Shown: positions 1-7,838, numbered from the stretch's first letter. The stretch: DNA of 64,000 nt from Bacteroidota bacterium (GCA_018222965.1 JAAEZH010000009.1:62001-126000), one strand, 5' to 3'. The notes: generated from the letters alone by a model not told the origin. Numbers and translations: made by a program.

Positions 1-454
1 TTGCCACCCGTTGCAAATACTCATCCCGGTCAATGGCTTCAAAGTCGGGACCAAGTGCTCCCGGCAAACCAGCCGAATGCGTAAGAAGCTGATGAATGGT
101 GATTTTGCCTTTCTCCTCCGGCAAGCCTTCAAAATATTGAGAAAGGGGATCCTGTACCGACAACTTACCAGCTTCAGATAACTTCAGAATGGCTGTTGCG
201 GTAAAAGGTTTGGCGATACTTCCAATATCAAATAAGGTGTTGACGTCAATGGCCAGTTCGCTTTCGGCGTCTACCATTCCATACCCTTCCATCACCAGGG
301 GTTTACCTCCCTGAGCGACCATCACAACACCACTAAAGCCCTCTTCTCCGGCCAGGTAATCTTTTACAATTTGCCCCAGGTCAGAGTCAGGAGATTGTGC
401 GATTGCCATAAAGGGCAGAAAAAATAATGCTAAGAATAAGTACTTCAAATCCAT
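1..454 (-). CDS. Secreted beta-lactamase-family serine hydrolase, 3' part missing
   Basis: The reading frame starts with ATG at 454 and runs off the left edge after about 151 codons. It opens with a signal peptide (MDLKYLFLALFFLPFMAIAQ), so the product is exported. The motif GSIAKPFTA near residue 77 carries the Ser-x-x-Lys of the beta-lactamase/DD-peptidase fold (Pfam Beta-lactamase), and HQLLTHSAGLPG further on is a second typical stretch of this family. Such proteins are usually esterases or peptidases rather than true beta-lactamases. The Tyr-x-Asn and Lys-Thr-Gly motifs would lie outside the window, so activity cannot be judged. Confidence 0.85.
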   Translation of the reverse strand, partial: MDLKYLFLALFFLPFMAIAQSPDSDLGQIVKDYLAGEEGFSGVVMVAQGGKPLVMEGYGMVDAESELAIDVNTLFDIGSIAKPFTATAILKLSEAGKLSVQDPLSQYFEGLPEEKGKITIHQLLTHSAGLPGALGPDFEAIDRDEYLQRVA

Positions 455-540
455 TGGTTCTTTTGTTTTTCTTTAAAATACGAAAACATTCGTACTTATA
501 GAGTGTCACACAATTCAAAGGTTGCATGTAGAACGAACAA

Positions 541-575
541 AGGCCTTAGTATGCACTGCATGCAAACTAAGGCCT
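541..575 (-). terminator. Terminator of rpsU
   Basis: A 10-bp inverted repeat, AGGCCTTAGT at 541-550 and ACTAAGGCCT at 566-575, sits just past the rpsU stop. Read on the minus strand it is followed by TTTGTTC, a weak U-rich tail. Confidence 0.7.
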
Positions 576-607
576 GACACCAAAATGGCTTGTCAAATGA
601 GGATTGA

Positions 608-799
608 CTAGCCCTGGGTGTTGTATTTTTTATTCAGGTAAACAGCCTTCAAAACTTCATGACGGCGCTTCACAGAAGGCTTCACGAAATTTTTGCGACG
701 GTTCAACTCCTGACGAAGCTGTGTCTTCTGGTGTTTGCGTTTGTAACGCTTGAGAGCGCGATCAATGCTCTCGTCATCTTTTACATTGATAATTAACAT
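608..799 (-). CDS. rpsU: Small ribosomal subunit protein bS21
   Basis: 63 residues, the usual size for bS21. The protein is highly basic, with the family pattern of SIDRALKRYKRK near the start and RRKNFVKPSVKRR in the middle. It binds the 30S platform close to the 3' end of 16S rRNA. In Bacteroidota bS21 helps hide the anti-Shine-Dalgarno sequence, and rpsU has been reported to be autoregulated in Flavobacterium. Here the leader before ATG reads AATAAGAGTAC, only a partial Shine-Dalgarno match. The gene stands alone between its own promoter-like box and terminator. Confidence 0.97.
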   Translation of the reverse strand: MLIINVKDDESIDRALKRYKRKHQKTQLRQELNRRKNFVKPSVKRRHEVLKAVYLNKKYNTQG

Positions 800-879
800 G
801 TACTCTTATTTTGTTGATCAAAGCCCCGGAATATCCGGTATAAAAACACTCTGATCCTCGTTTTTCAATTATCGGAACG

Positions 880-887
880 CAAAAATA
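880..887 (-). promoter_or_regulatory. Candidate -7 box of rpsU
   Basis: On the minus strand this reads TATTTTTG, matching the Bacteroidota -7 consensus TAnnTTTG, about 80 bases before the rpsU ATG. I see no good TTTG -33 element at the expected spacing. Confidence 0.4.
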
Positions 888-924
888 ATACAAAAAACCG
901 ATTCTGCCAGAAAAAATTTAAAAA

Positions 925-951
925 AGCCCAACTCCTGCCTGGAGTCGGGCT
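925..951 (-). terminator. Terminator, left copy, after the GIY-YIG gene
   Basis: Hairpin arms AGCCCAACTCC (925-935) and GGAGTCGGGCT (941-951). On the minus strand it is followed by a run of six T. It is the duplicate of the tRNA terminator at 1352-1378 and now lies about 75 bases downstream of the GIY-YIG stop. Confidence 0.8.
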
Positions 952-957
952 TTCGGG

Positions 958-998
958 TGGTCCCACTAGTCCCGATAGCTATCGGGACGAACCTAGGA
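958..998 (-). pseudogene. tRNA 3'-end fragment interrupted by a palindrome
   Basis: Minus-strand bases match the acceptor and T-arm of the tRNA at 1385-1458, but GAGCC of the T-loop is replaced by GTCCCGATAGCTATCGGGA (970-988) and everything upstream of TCCTAGG is absent. It cannot fold as a tRNA. The insert is itself a perfect palindrome around CCCGATAGCTATCGGG. Confidence 0.8.
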
Positions 999-1025
999 AA
1001 TAGCCGTTGAGAATATAATTGTCTA

Positions 1026-1322
1026 TCAGGAATATCGCTCCAAGAGCTTTTCTCGCATCTCCGGGTACTTATTCAAATTCTCTATGTACTTCCGGCTTTT
1101 CATTTGCTTGATATGCTGTTCCACATCCATCGCCTGCTGCCTGCTCCCACAAGGCATTTCGACATATAACTTCCAGGGCTTCCCTCGCCTGGTATATTTC
1201 TTTTCGTAATAATCCGTGTTATGACGGTGCAGCCGGGTTTCAGCAGTCTCAGAAGTATGCCCAACGTAATACCTATCTATACTTTCACTGTAAAGGATAT
1301 ATACGCAATATGAAGCTGACAT
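1026..1322 (-). CDS. Small GIY-YIG nuclease-family protein
   Basis: 98 residues from the ATG at 1322; a longer TTG start at 1358 would lie inside the terminator hairpin and is rejected. The N-terminus VYILYSES...YYVGHT is the GIY-YIG core with the variant VYI/YVG, followed by the helix carrying R-L-H-R-H-N and a conserved E (VEQHIKQMKSRKY) in the position of the metal-binding Glu. This matches the stand-alone UPF0213/GIY-YIG proteins, presumed single-domain DNA nucleases. It sits between two copies of a tRNA 3' end, which suggests a role in its own insertion, like a minimal homing endonuclease. That role is inferred. Confidence 0.9.
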   Translation of the reverse strand: MSASYCVYILYSESIDRYYVGHTSETAETRLHRHNTDYYEKKYTRRGKPWKLYVEMPCGSRQQAMDVEQHIKQMKSRKYIENLNKYPEMREKLLERYS

Positions 1323-1351
1323 CTGTAGCACTTTGTCTACTATAAAATAAA

Positions 1352-1378
1352 AGCCCAACTCCTGCCTGGAGTCGGGCT
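1352..1378 (-). terminator. Terminator of the tRNA gene
   Basis: Hairpin arms AGCCCAACTCC (1352-1362) and GGAGTCGGGCT (1368-1378); on the minus strand the tail reads TTTTATTTT. It begins a few bases after the mature tRNA end. Confidence 0.85.
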
Positions 1379-1384
1379 TTCGGG

Positions 1385-1458
1385 TGGTCCCACTAGGGCT
1401 CGAACCTAGGACCCACTGATTATGAGTCAGTTGCTCTAACCAACTGAGCTATGGGACC
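1385..1458 (-). tRNA. tRNA with CAT anticodon (Met elongator or Ile2)
   Basis: The minus strand folds into a full cloverleaf: acceptor GGTCCCA/TGGGACC, D-arm with AGCTCAGTTGGTTAGAGC, anticodon stem ACTGA/TCAGT with loop CTCATAA, and T-arm CTAGG-TTCGAGC-CCTAG. The anticodon is CAT. It is not the initiator form, since position 1 pairs normally. Elongator Met and lysidine-modified Ile cannot be separated by eye. The 3' CCA is not encoded (CCC follows the discriminator A). The T-arm end is duplicated at 958-998. Confidence 0.95.
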
Positions 1459-1520
1459 TAAAACTGTAATTGGAACTATTTAACTAAAAATTCATTCCAA
1501 TGGTTCCGTTGAACCGGACG

Positions 1521-1552
1521 CAAAGTTACATCTTTGATTCTTCCTTTGCAAA
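1521..1552 (-). promoter_or_regulatory. Promoter for the tRNA gene
   Basis: On the minus strand TTTG (1549-1552) is followed after 20 bases by TAACTTTG (1521-1528), a good match to the Bacteroidota housekeeping consensus. It lies about 60 bases before the mature tRNA 5' end. Confidence 0.6.
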
Positions 1553-1560
1553 AAACTTTT

Positions 1561-2193
1561 ATGCCGCTCAAAAATATCATCTTCGATCTGGGAAATGTAA
1601 TCATCGACCTCGATATCCCCGCCACTGAAAACGAACTCAGAAAACTACTGGGCCCCGCTTTCAAAGGCTCTTTTCAAAAAAATGAACAACATGGTATTTT
1701 TCGGGACTACGAACTGGGACTGATTACCGAGGATCAGTTTATCCGGGGATTCCGGGAAATACTGGGACAAAACATCCCCGCAAAAGAAATCATTCGCATC
1801 TGGAATGCCCTGCTGGCCGGCATTACCAAAGAACGTTTTGAACTACTGGAAAACCTCCGAAATGACTATCGCGTTTTCCTGCTTAGCAATACCAATTACA
1901 CCCACATACAATGGGTCTATAAGTACCTGAAAGAAACCTGGAATATCACAGACTGGGATAATCGATTCTTCGATAAGCCCTACTACTCCCACGAAATCAA
2001 TCTCCGAAAACCGGATCGGGAGATATACGAGTATGTTCTGCGGGACAGCAACATGAATCCTTCCGAAACCCTCTTCATCGACGACAATAAACAAAATGTA
2101 CTGGCTGCCGCCGAATTGGGCATTCACATCCTACATCATCCGGAAGGTGAAATAGCAGACATCCTGCCCGGATATTTGGAGTCATTCCGGTAA
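1561..2193 (+). CDS. HAD-superfamily hydrolase, subfamily IA
   Basis: 210 residues from ATG 1561; the frame opens earlier at a TTG (1534) but MPLKNIIFDLGNV is the natural start. All four HAD motifs are visible: FDLGNVIIDLD (nucleophile Asp plus general acid), LLSNTN, KPDREIYEYV with the catalytic Lys, and LFIDDNKQN. The helical cap lies between motifs I and II. The form is closest to YihX-like sugar-phosphate phosphatases, but the substrate cannot be read from sequence. The gene diverges from the tRNA and stands alone. Confidence 0.9.
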   Translation: MPLKNIIFDLGNVIIDLDIPATENELRKLLGPAFKGSFQKNEQHGIFRDYELGLITEDQFIRGFREILGQNIPAKEIIRIWNALLAGITKERFELLENLRNDYRVFLLSNTNYTHIQWVYKYLKETWNITDWDNRFFDKPYYSHEINLRKPDREIYEYVLRDSNMNPSETLFIDDNKQNVLAAAELGIHILHHPEGEIADILPGYLESFR

Positions 2194-2251
2194 CTTGGGC
2201 AGAGAAGGCTGCAACAAGGCAGAGGGAGAATTAATAATTAAACATTATCGC

Positions 2252-2953
2252 CTAAAAACCACCTCCCCCATCCATTCGCGCAAGCACATACCGAATAGCA
2301 TTCCCCGGAGCAAGATGCTTCCTCTCGTAATAAGTCTGTATTCCCAATTCGGGGGCCGGCAGGGGGCTGGCATACAAATCGTCTGTATGCGACAGCAAAA
2401 CAGCCGATTCATGCAGACTCAAACTGTGTAAGCTAAACCGATACATGGTTGGCGAGTCTGTCTTCAAATGAATCAGGCCACCTTCTTTGAGAATAGTCCG
2501 AAATACATTTAAAAAAAAGGGACTGGTCATCCGCCTGTTGGGCTTCTTCAGGAAAGGATCCGGAAAAGTGATCCAAATCTCATCCACCTCACCGGGAGCA
2601 AAAAACTGGTCCAAAAACTCGATACGGGTGCGTACAAAAGCCGCATTCTTCAGGCCTTTTTCCAAACACTGGGTAGCGCCTTTCCAAATTCGGGCTCCCT
2701 TTACATCAATTCCAATCACATTTAGATCCGGATACATGGATGCCAGGCCCACCGTATACTCTCCCCGGCCACACGCCAGTTCCAGCACCAGTTTGTTGTC
2801 GTTTTTAAAATGGTCGGATTTCCATTTACCCATTAAATCGACAGGCACCCCGTCTTTCCCCGTAAGGGAACCTTCCTTACCGGTAAAATTTTCAAAGACG
2901 TTTGGGAATTTTAAGATATCGGCAAACTTCTCCAGCTTATTTCTACGGCTCAT
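2252..2953 (-). CDS. trmB: tRNA (guanine-N7)-methyltransferase
   Basis: 233 residues. It methylates G46 of tRNA using S-adenosylmethionine. The Rossmann motif LELACGRGEYTVGLA, the following acidic NVIGIDVKG, and the catalytic stretch DEIWITFPDPFLKKPNRRM are those of TrmB; THLKTDS is replaced by the close IHLKTDS. The Arg/Lys-rich DPFLKKPNRR is where the guanine is recognised. It follows the hydrolase gene at 2969 on the same strand with 15 bases between them, so the two are probably cotranscribed. Confidence 0.95.
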   Translation of the reverse strand: MSRRNKLEKFADILKFPNVFENFTGKEGSLTGKDGVPVDLMGKWKSDHFKNDNKLVLELACGRGEYTVGLASMYPDLNVIGIDVKGARIWKGATQCLEKGLKNAAFVRTRIEFLDQFFAPGEVDEIWITFPDPFLKKPNRRMTSPFFLNVFRTILKEGGLIHLKTDSPTMYRFSLHSLSLHESAVLLSHTDDLYASPLPAPELGIQTYYERKHLAPGNAIRYVLARMDGGGGF

Positions 2954-2968
2954 CGCTTTTTTCGCATA

Positions 2969-3796
2969 TTATTTCAGGATCCAGTCCATTTCTTCCTGAT
3001 ACAAATCAAAATATAACAGATCGTTGTGATTGCCCCCTATTACAGTAAAAAACCGATCGCTATCCTTCAAATAGGGGATCAACCTGCTGGCTACCCGATA
3101 GGGCACCACCCAATCGTCTGTTCCGTGGAACAAATATACCGGATATGGCACTTTTTCCAGATTCTGCCGGTTCTCAAACCGAAAATGAAACGGAAAAATC
3201 CGGGGAAGAAAGGGGAAATACGCATAAAAAAGATCCTCCATACTGGAAAAAGGTGTTTCCAAAACCAGCGCTCGTGCCGGAAATTTCGCTCCGACATGCA
3301 AGGCAAAGGCGGATCCCAGCGATCGTCCATAAATCAGGATTTTTTCCGGCGCATAATGCTTCCGCACAAAATCATAAACGACCTCTGCATCCGCATACAT
3401 GGCATCACTGCTCTTTTTTCCCTTCGATTTCCCGTATCCCCGATAATCAATGATAAAAAGATCATATCCGTGTCGCTCAAAGAAATTGTACAAATGCCCC
3501 CACCGCTTTAAGCTCCCCGCATTGCCGTGGTAGTAAAGCACCACTCCCTTGGAATCCGGGACTTTCCGCCATAAAGCGTGTATTTTTCCGTCTTTTTGCT
3601 TGTCCGCATGGCGGGAACCGCCCGTTCGGGGCGAATCCACCCACACTTCTTCCAGTTTTTTCTGGAATTCAAAAGTGTAATCGGCCTTGAGCCTTTCCGG
3701 ACGGAAAATAAACCACTCCTGCAACCAGGTGGTGCAAATGGATACCAGAATATAAACTCCGGCCAATATCACGGCTAACCAAAGAAAAATGATCAT
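2969..3796 (-). CDS. Membrane-anchored alpha/beta hydrolase
   Basis: 275 residues from ATG 3796; a GTG at 3865 would add 23 residues, but an AT-rich promoter-like stretch lies between. One N-terminal membrane segment (MIIFLWLAVILAGVYILVSI) anchors an alpha/beta hydrolase domain: VVLYYHGNAGSL for the oxyanion hole, LIYGRSLGSAFA with the nucleophile Ser, and FHGTDDWVVP and GGNHNDL carrying the acid and His. This is the BEM46/ABHD13-like group of serine hydrolases. Substrate unknown. It is followed by trmB. Confidence 0.88.
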   Translation of the reverse strand: MIIFLWLAVILAGVYILVSICTTWLQEWFIFRPERLKADYTFEFQKKLEEVWVDSPRTGGSRHADKQKDGKIHALWRKVPDSKGVVLYYHGNAGSLKRWGHLYNFFERHGYDLFIIDYRGYGKSKGKKSSDAMYADAEVVYDFVRKHYAPEKILIYGRSLGSAFALHVGAKFPARALVLETPFSSMEDLFYAYFPFLPRIFPFHFRFENRQNLEKVPYPVYLFHGTDDWVVPYRVASRLIPYLKDSDRFFTVIGGNHNDLLYFDLYQEEMDWILK

Positions 3797-3899
3797 ATAC
3801 GTTGCGAAGATAGCGACTCGGGCAAAATATATATTTTTGCGCGACCAACGATTTTGGCCGTACACTTGTCTATATTTATGTACCTAATATAAAATCCAC

Positions 3900-4778
3900 A
3901 TGAAGCGTACTTCATTTTTACTGTTTCTACTTTGCCTGGGCTTTTCAGTTGCCGCTCAGGATGTTGGATACGGCTTTAAAGCCGGTCTTAATTTCAACCG
4001 GGTTATCGGACCTCTCGAGCAGAATGCCCAGGGTGAGGCACTTGAAGAATATGTAGGAAATACTGGCTTCCATGTCGGAGCGATCTTCAATTTTAAGCTG
4101 GATCGCAAATACGGTGTCCGGGCAGAGATTCTCTACTCCCAAAAAGGCGGGCGTTACTTCTACGAAGGGCCTTCCTACTATACACTCTACACCATCGACG
4201 CAGAAGAAATTAATACAACGGGTATCCGGGAAGAAACGGTCAATAATACCCTTTCTTATGTAGATATCCCGCTCGGGTTTTACTACCGCCTTACCTCCTG
4301 GCTCGAAGTATCTGCAGGCGCCAATGTAGGTGTTCTGGCCGGAGCTAATGGAGCCGGAGAAATTATCTACAGCGGAATAAGCGAAAACAGCGGAAATGTA
4401 CCCGAATTTTCCATCACCCTGGCGTATGATTACCGCCGCGATGAAACGGGAGATGCTGCTTTCGGCTCTGGTTCGGAATTTATCAAGGTTGATGGAGAAG
4501 ATATTGAGATCCCATCCTCTGCCGGCGCCTATTACGAAATCCCCAAAACGGAGGAGCCCTGGTTTAGCCTGCTCGATCTTGGTGCTTATGCAGGTGCTTC
4601 CCTCTATCTCAACAAAGGTTTCTTTGTCGGTGTGCGTGCAAATTACGGCCTGATCGATATCACCTCGGATGCCTATGATTACTCCCTGCAGTCGCTGGAC
4701 GAGAACGATGATTTCATTTCGCGCTCTGACAAGGACATCAACTTTTCCGTCCAGGCATCTCTGGGCTTTAGCTTCTAA
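3900..4778 (+). CDS. Outer-membrane beta-barrel protein
   Basis: 292 residues with a signal peptide ending in FSVAAQD. The rest alternates in the manner of a small barrel: YGFKAGLNFNRV, VRAEILYSQKGG, YVDIPLGFYYRLTSWLEVSAGANVG, and a terminal strand ending in FSVQASLGFSF with the C-terminal aromatic expected for BAM substrates. It belongs with the PorT/OMP_b-brl_2 type barrels common in Bacteroidota. Its 3' end overlaps the convergent gene at 4775 by four bases. Function unknown. Confidence 0.85.
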   Translation: MKRTSFLLFLLCLGFSVAAQDVGYGFKAGLNFNRVIGPLEQNAQGEALEEYVGNTGFHVGAIFNFKLDRKYGVRAEILYSQKGGRYFYEGPSYYTLYTIDAEEINTTGIREETVNNTLSYVDIPLGFYYRLTSWLEVSAGANVGVLAGANGAGEIIYSGISENSGNVPEFSITLAYDYRRDETGDAAFGSGSEFIKVDGEDIEIPSSAGAYYEIPKTEEPWFSLLDLGAYAGASLYLNKGFFVGVRANYGLIDITSDAYDYSLQSLDENDDFISRSDKDINFSVQASLGFSF

Positions 4779-5311
4779 CGGGCAATCCGCTTCCAGCCAA
4801 ACCGGATCACCACAATAAGTCCAACCAGCATTAGCAGGACATATTGAATCCGTACATAGCTGAATACGACAAGATGTGAGCCGTCAATGATCGATAGAAT
4901 GGCCAGTGCGGCACCTATAATGGTAATCAGTCCACCCAACTTGTCGAATCCCGGAATCAGATCCAGATCAACATTTTTGCGGACAATCCAAAGTATCAGA
5001 ATCATCGCAGCAATCGGGAGTACCTGAACCACCAGGTCCGTTTCCATGATGCTCTTTCGCTCAAACAGAAACAGGTATATATTCAAGGCCACGGCAAAAA
5101 TCCCGGGAATACTGACCAAATACACCAGTAAGGAATACAAATATTTCCAGGGTGAAATATGCCCCTCCCCCTTTGCCATAAACCCGGCCAGTACTGCCGT
5201 AAACAAAATGGCAATGTAAAACCAGAGCACAGACATTGGGTTGCCATAAATGTGATCGAAAAAATCCTGTAGTGTCATTGGATCATTTTTTACCTGCCCA
5301 AAATTAGCCAT
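4775..5311 (-). CDS. Multi-pass inner-membrane protein of unknown function
   Basis: 178 residues with about five hydrophobic segments (FYIAILFTAVLAGFMA, YLYSLLVYLVSIPGIFAVAL, VLPIAAMILILWIV, LITIIGAALAILSII, IQYVLLMLVGLIVVIRFGW). A soluble stretch of some 25 residues precedes the first. There is no catalytic motif I recognise. It is a single gene in a convergent pair with the barrel protein. Confidence 0.75.
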   Translation of the reverse strand: MANFGQVKNDPMTLQDFFDHIYGNPMSVLWFYIAILFTAVLAGFMAKGEGHISPWKYLYSLLVYLVSIPGIFAVALNIYLFLFERKSIMETDLVVQVLPIAAMILILWIVRKNVDLDLIPGFDKLGGLITIIGAALAILSIIDGSHLVVFSYVRIQYVLLMLVGLIVVIRFGWKRIAR

Positions 5312-5352
5312 CTCTTTCAGAATTCAAATTTTTCAGGAGACTTTGACTGGCC

Positions 5353-5363
5353 TTTCGGCGAAA
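5353..5363. repeat. TTTCGGCGAAA motif, intergenic
   Basis: Core of GGCCTTTCGGCGAAAGCC, one of about 20 copies in the window. This copy lies in the spacer before the SRPBCC gene. Confidence 0.7.
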
Positions 5364-5493
5364 GCCAACATAAACCAAAGGCATTTTACGTATCTTATTG
5401 CAGGGATTAAATACTTATTAAAACATTTTGTTTATATTTACACGGGTTTAAAACAAGTGTTTATCCCTAATTTTTCAAACAAAAAACAAACGT

Positions 5494-6516
5494 ATGAAAG
5501 CCTTAAAGGTCATCTTAGGCATTATTGGCGTACTAATCGCCGTTTACCTCGTCCTCTGCCTGGTAGGACCCAAAGAAGTAGATGCTTCTCAAAGCACAGA
5601 AATTGAAGCCCCTGCTTCCGTAGTCTATGAGCAGGTTGCTGATGTTACCAAGTGGAAAAACTGGGGCCCCTGGCAATTGAAAGACACGACCATGGAAATT
5701 ACCTACGGTGAAAAAACAGAAGGTGAAGGTGCAAGCTACAGCTGGACCTCCGAAAACAGCGGTATAGGAAACCTGGAAATTACGGAAGCTAATGCACCAA
5801 ACTCCATCTCCACCAGGCTCAACTTTGGCATGGAAAACAACTATGGCTATGGCAAGTGGGAATTCGAAGAATCCGAAGGCACCACAAACGCCACCTGGTC
5901 CATGACCAGCGATCCAAATCCATTTTTCTTCAGGGGCATGGCCGCACTCATGGGCATGAACAAAAGACTCGAAAAAGACTTTGCAGCCGGCCTGGCCAAT
6001 ATCAAAAAGATTGCCGAAGAACAGGCCGCAAACATGCCAACCACCTACAATGGTCTGGAGGTCAAATCCATGGATCACCCGGGCGGGGTCTTCGCTGGTG
6101 TTCGGGAAACGGTTGAAATGGATAAAATGTCCGATTTTATCGGACAAGCATACGGCACCGTTATGGGAGCCATGGCTGAGAAACAAGTCCCCATGGCGGG
6201 TCCGGCCAGTTGCCTCTATTACACCTGGGATGAAGAAACCCAAACATCCGATATGGTAGCAGCTATTCCGATTGGAGAAGTTGCTGATCTCGGAGAAAAC
6301 GTTGAGGTTATCGAGATTCCCGCCGGTAAAGCAGCTATGATTGACTACTACGGCGCTTATGAAGGACTTGGCTCCGCACATGAAGCTATGGATGCCTACC
6401 TCAAAGCCAATGGCCACGCCTTTAAAGCCCCCTGTCTGGAAATGTATGTAACCGATCCAACAACTGAATCAGATACGACCAAATGGCTTACACAGGTCGT
6501 CTACTTTTACGAATAA
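5494..6516 (+). CDS. Membrane-anchored SRPBCC plus GyrI-like domain protein
   Basis: 340 residues. A single N-terminal membrane helix (VILGIIGVLIAVYLVLCLV) is followed by an SRPBCC (polyketide cyclase/dehydrase-type) ligand-binding domain at about 30-180, with the usual IEAPASVVYEQVADVTKW opening, and a GyrI-like/AraC effector-binding domain at about 190-340 (LEVKSMDHPGGVFAGVRE... and the AMIDYYGAYEGL stretch). Both domains bind hydrophobic small molecules, so a periplasmic or cytoplasmic binding or detoxification role is plausible but unproven. A strong terminator follows. Confidence 0.85.
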   Translation: MKALKVILGIIGVLIAVYLVLCLVGPKEVDASQSTEIEAPASVVYEQVADVTKWKNWGPWQLKDTTMEITYGEKTEGEGASYSWTSENSGIGNLEITEANAPNSISTRLNFGMENNYGYGKWEFEESEGTTNATWSMTSDPNPFFFRGMAALMGMNKRLEKDFAAGLANIKKIAEEQAANMPTTYNGLEVKSMDHPGGVFAGVRETVEMDKMSDFIGQAYGTVMGAMAEKQVPMAGPASCLYYTWDEETQTSDMVAAIPIGEVADLGENVEVIEIPAGKAAMIDYYGAYEGLGSAHEAMDAYLKANGHAFKAPCLEMYVTDPTTESDTTKWLTQVVYFYE

Positions 6517-6538
6517 GGTAAAATCAGGTTAAACGTAT

Positions 6539-6580
6539 AGCCCGCTCAGAATGATAAACTTCTGAGCGGGCTTCTTTTTT
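6539..6580 (+). terminator. Terminator after the SRPBCC gene
   Basis: A 12-bp stem (AGCCCGCTCAGA / TCTGAGCGGGCT) with a 10-base loop, followed by TCTTTTTT. Confidence 0.9.
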
Positions 6581-6662
6581 AAACAACACGCACCAAAAAC
6601 AATCCGTAAGGCATCTATGTATCTGAGTAAAGCAATACTTTATTAAGCGAAGATCGATTTCC

Positions 6663-6670
6663 TATCTTTG
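6663..6670 (+). promoter_or_regulatory. -7 box before the DUF4837 gene
   Basis: TATCTTTG matches TAnnTTTG and lies 22 bases before the ATG at 6693. The -33 region (CTTTATT) is a poor match. Confidence 0.5.
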
Positions 6671-6692
6671 TTAAAATTGAAAAATCGTCCAG

Positions 6693-7760
6693 ATGCAAAA
6701 ATATTTGCTCACTACCCTTACTGTTCTGCTGCTTGCTTCCTGTTCTTCAGAAATGCGTGAAAAGCTGGAACCACGGCCAACAGCATTTGGCCCGCTAAAC
6801 CAATTAGTGGTTATTGCTGATGAAAACCTCTGGGAGGGAGCTGTTGGAGATACCTTCGATTATTACTTTGCTTCCGCATATCCCGTTCTTCCCCAACCAG
6901 AACCTATTTACGATCTGAGACATTTCAGTCCGGAAGAGCTCATGTACAAAAAAGAAAGACGCGAACTCCGGAAGTATGTCATCCTGGCAGACTTAAACGA
7001 TGAGGAGTCAATGGCTACTAAACTTGTCAGACAGGATATCAGCAATGAGCTTATTGAAGAAGCAAGAGAAAAAAACACCTTTAAAACCGCTGTACGCGAA
7101 GACCGCTGGGCCAACAATCAATTGGTAGTGTATATGTTTGGCTTTGGCAATGACAAGCTGTTAGAAAGCATTCAAAATAACTTTCCGGGTGTCAACAAAC
7201 GGATCCGCAAGGCACAATCAAAACAAATTGAAGCAGAGGTCTATCCGGCAGGCACCAACAACATCCTTGTCAATCAGTTGAAAGACAGTATGAATATTGA
7301 TGTGCGGGTTCCCTCTGAATACTTTTTGGCTATGTACGACGAAATAAATCGTACAGCCTGGGTTCGTCAGGAAACCCCGGAGGTTAGCTTCAACATTATG
7401 TTTCAGCGAATCAAGTACACCGATGACGATCAGCTAAAACCCGAATACCTGCAAGCCCGAATCGACTCTTTAGGTGCCTATGTTTCTTCAGATGTAAACA
7501 ACACCTACCTGGTCGTAAACGACGAAGATCTGCCAATCATAACAGAAGTTTTCCAAAGAGATAATCGATACACCCTTCAAATGCGGGGTATCTGGGAAAT
7601 GGAAAACGACTTCATGGGAGGTCCCTTCGTGGCGGAAATGGCACTCAACCCCAACACCAATGAGTTGCTGCTCACCTTCGGCTTTATCTTTGCCCCCGGC
7701 GAAGACAAGCGCGACAACATGAAATACATGGAATATGTCATGGAATCGGTGCAATTTTAA
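6693..7760 (+). CDS. DUF4837 lipoprotein
   Basis: 355 residues, the normal length of the DUF4837 family, which is confined to Bacteroidota. A lipoprotein signal is clear: LLLASC with the lipidated Cys at residue 17. The rest is a soluble domain with the family features GPLNQLVVIADENLWEG near the start and GPFVAEMALNP near the end. The family has no assigned function; it is an envelope lipoprotein. The gene has its own promoter box and is followed after 80 bases by an ECF sigma gene with a second box, so the two are probably separate units. Confidence 0.9.
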   Translation: MQKYLLTTLTVLLLASCSSEMREKLEPRPTAFGPLNQLVVIADENLWEGAVGDTFDYYFASAYPVLPQPEPIYDLRHFSPEELMYKKERRELRKYVILADLNDEESMATKLVRQDISNELIEEAREKNTFKTAVREDRWANNQLVVYMFGFGNDKLLESIQNNFPGVNKRIRKAQSKQIEAEVYPAGTNNILVNQLKDSMNIDVRVPSEYFLAMYDEINRTAWVRQETPEVSFNIMFQRIKYTDDDQLKPEYLQARIDSLGAYVSSDVNNTYLVVNDEDLPIITEVFQRDNRYTLQMRGIWEMENDFMGGPFVAEMALNPNTNELLLTFGFIFAPGEDKRDNMKYMEYVMESVQF

Positions 7761-7830
7761 CTGTCTGGCAGGCTTTTTTAAATTTTTTCCCAAACTTTTA
7801 TAAGAAAAGCCCCGGTTGTTAACGTTTGTG

Positions 7831-7838
7831 TATCTTTG
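7831..7838 (+). promoter_or_regulatory. -7 box of the ECF sigma gene
   Basis: TATCTTTG, an exact TAnnTTTG match. It lies directly before the ATG at 7840, which would leave that codon outside or at the very edge of the transcript and favours the ATG at 7870. No clear -33 TTTG. Confidence 0.45.

Larger units (their letters stand above)
922..1411 (-). mobile_element. GIY-YIG module flanked by duplicated tRNA 3' end and terminator
   Basis: The block AAAAGCCCAACTCC... to ...GGTCCCACTAG is identical at 922-969 and 1349-1396 (48 bases), and GAACCTAGGA recurs at 989-998 and 1402-1411. The right copy is the real 3' half of the tRNA plus its terminator. The left copy is a truncated tRNA end in which five T-loop bases are replaced by a 19-base palindrome. 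Between the copies lies one gene for a GIY-YIG nuclease. The arrangement resembles an integration that used a tRNA 3' end as attachment site and rebuilt it. Mobility is inferred; no integrase is present. Confidence 0.6.

Noticed and set aside
1323-1358. A longer GIY-YIG protein starting at the TTG at 1358
   Set aside because: The extension lies within the tRNA terminator hairpin; the ATG at 1322 starts directly before the domain.
5533-6417. A 294-codon open frame on the minus strand opposite the SRPBCC/GyrI gene
   Set aside because: It mirrors a clear gene, has unusual composition (many Cys, His and Phe) and no family resemblance.
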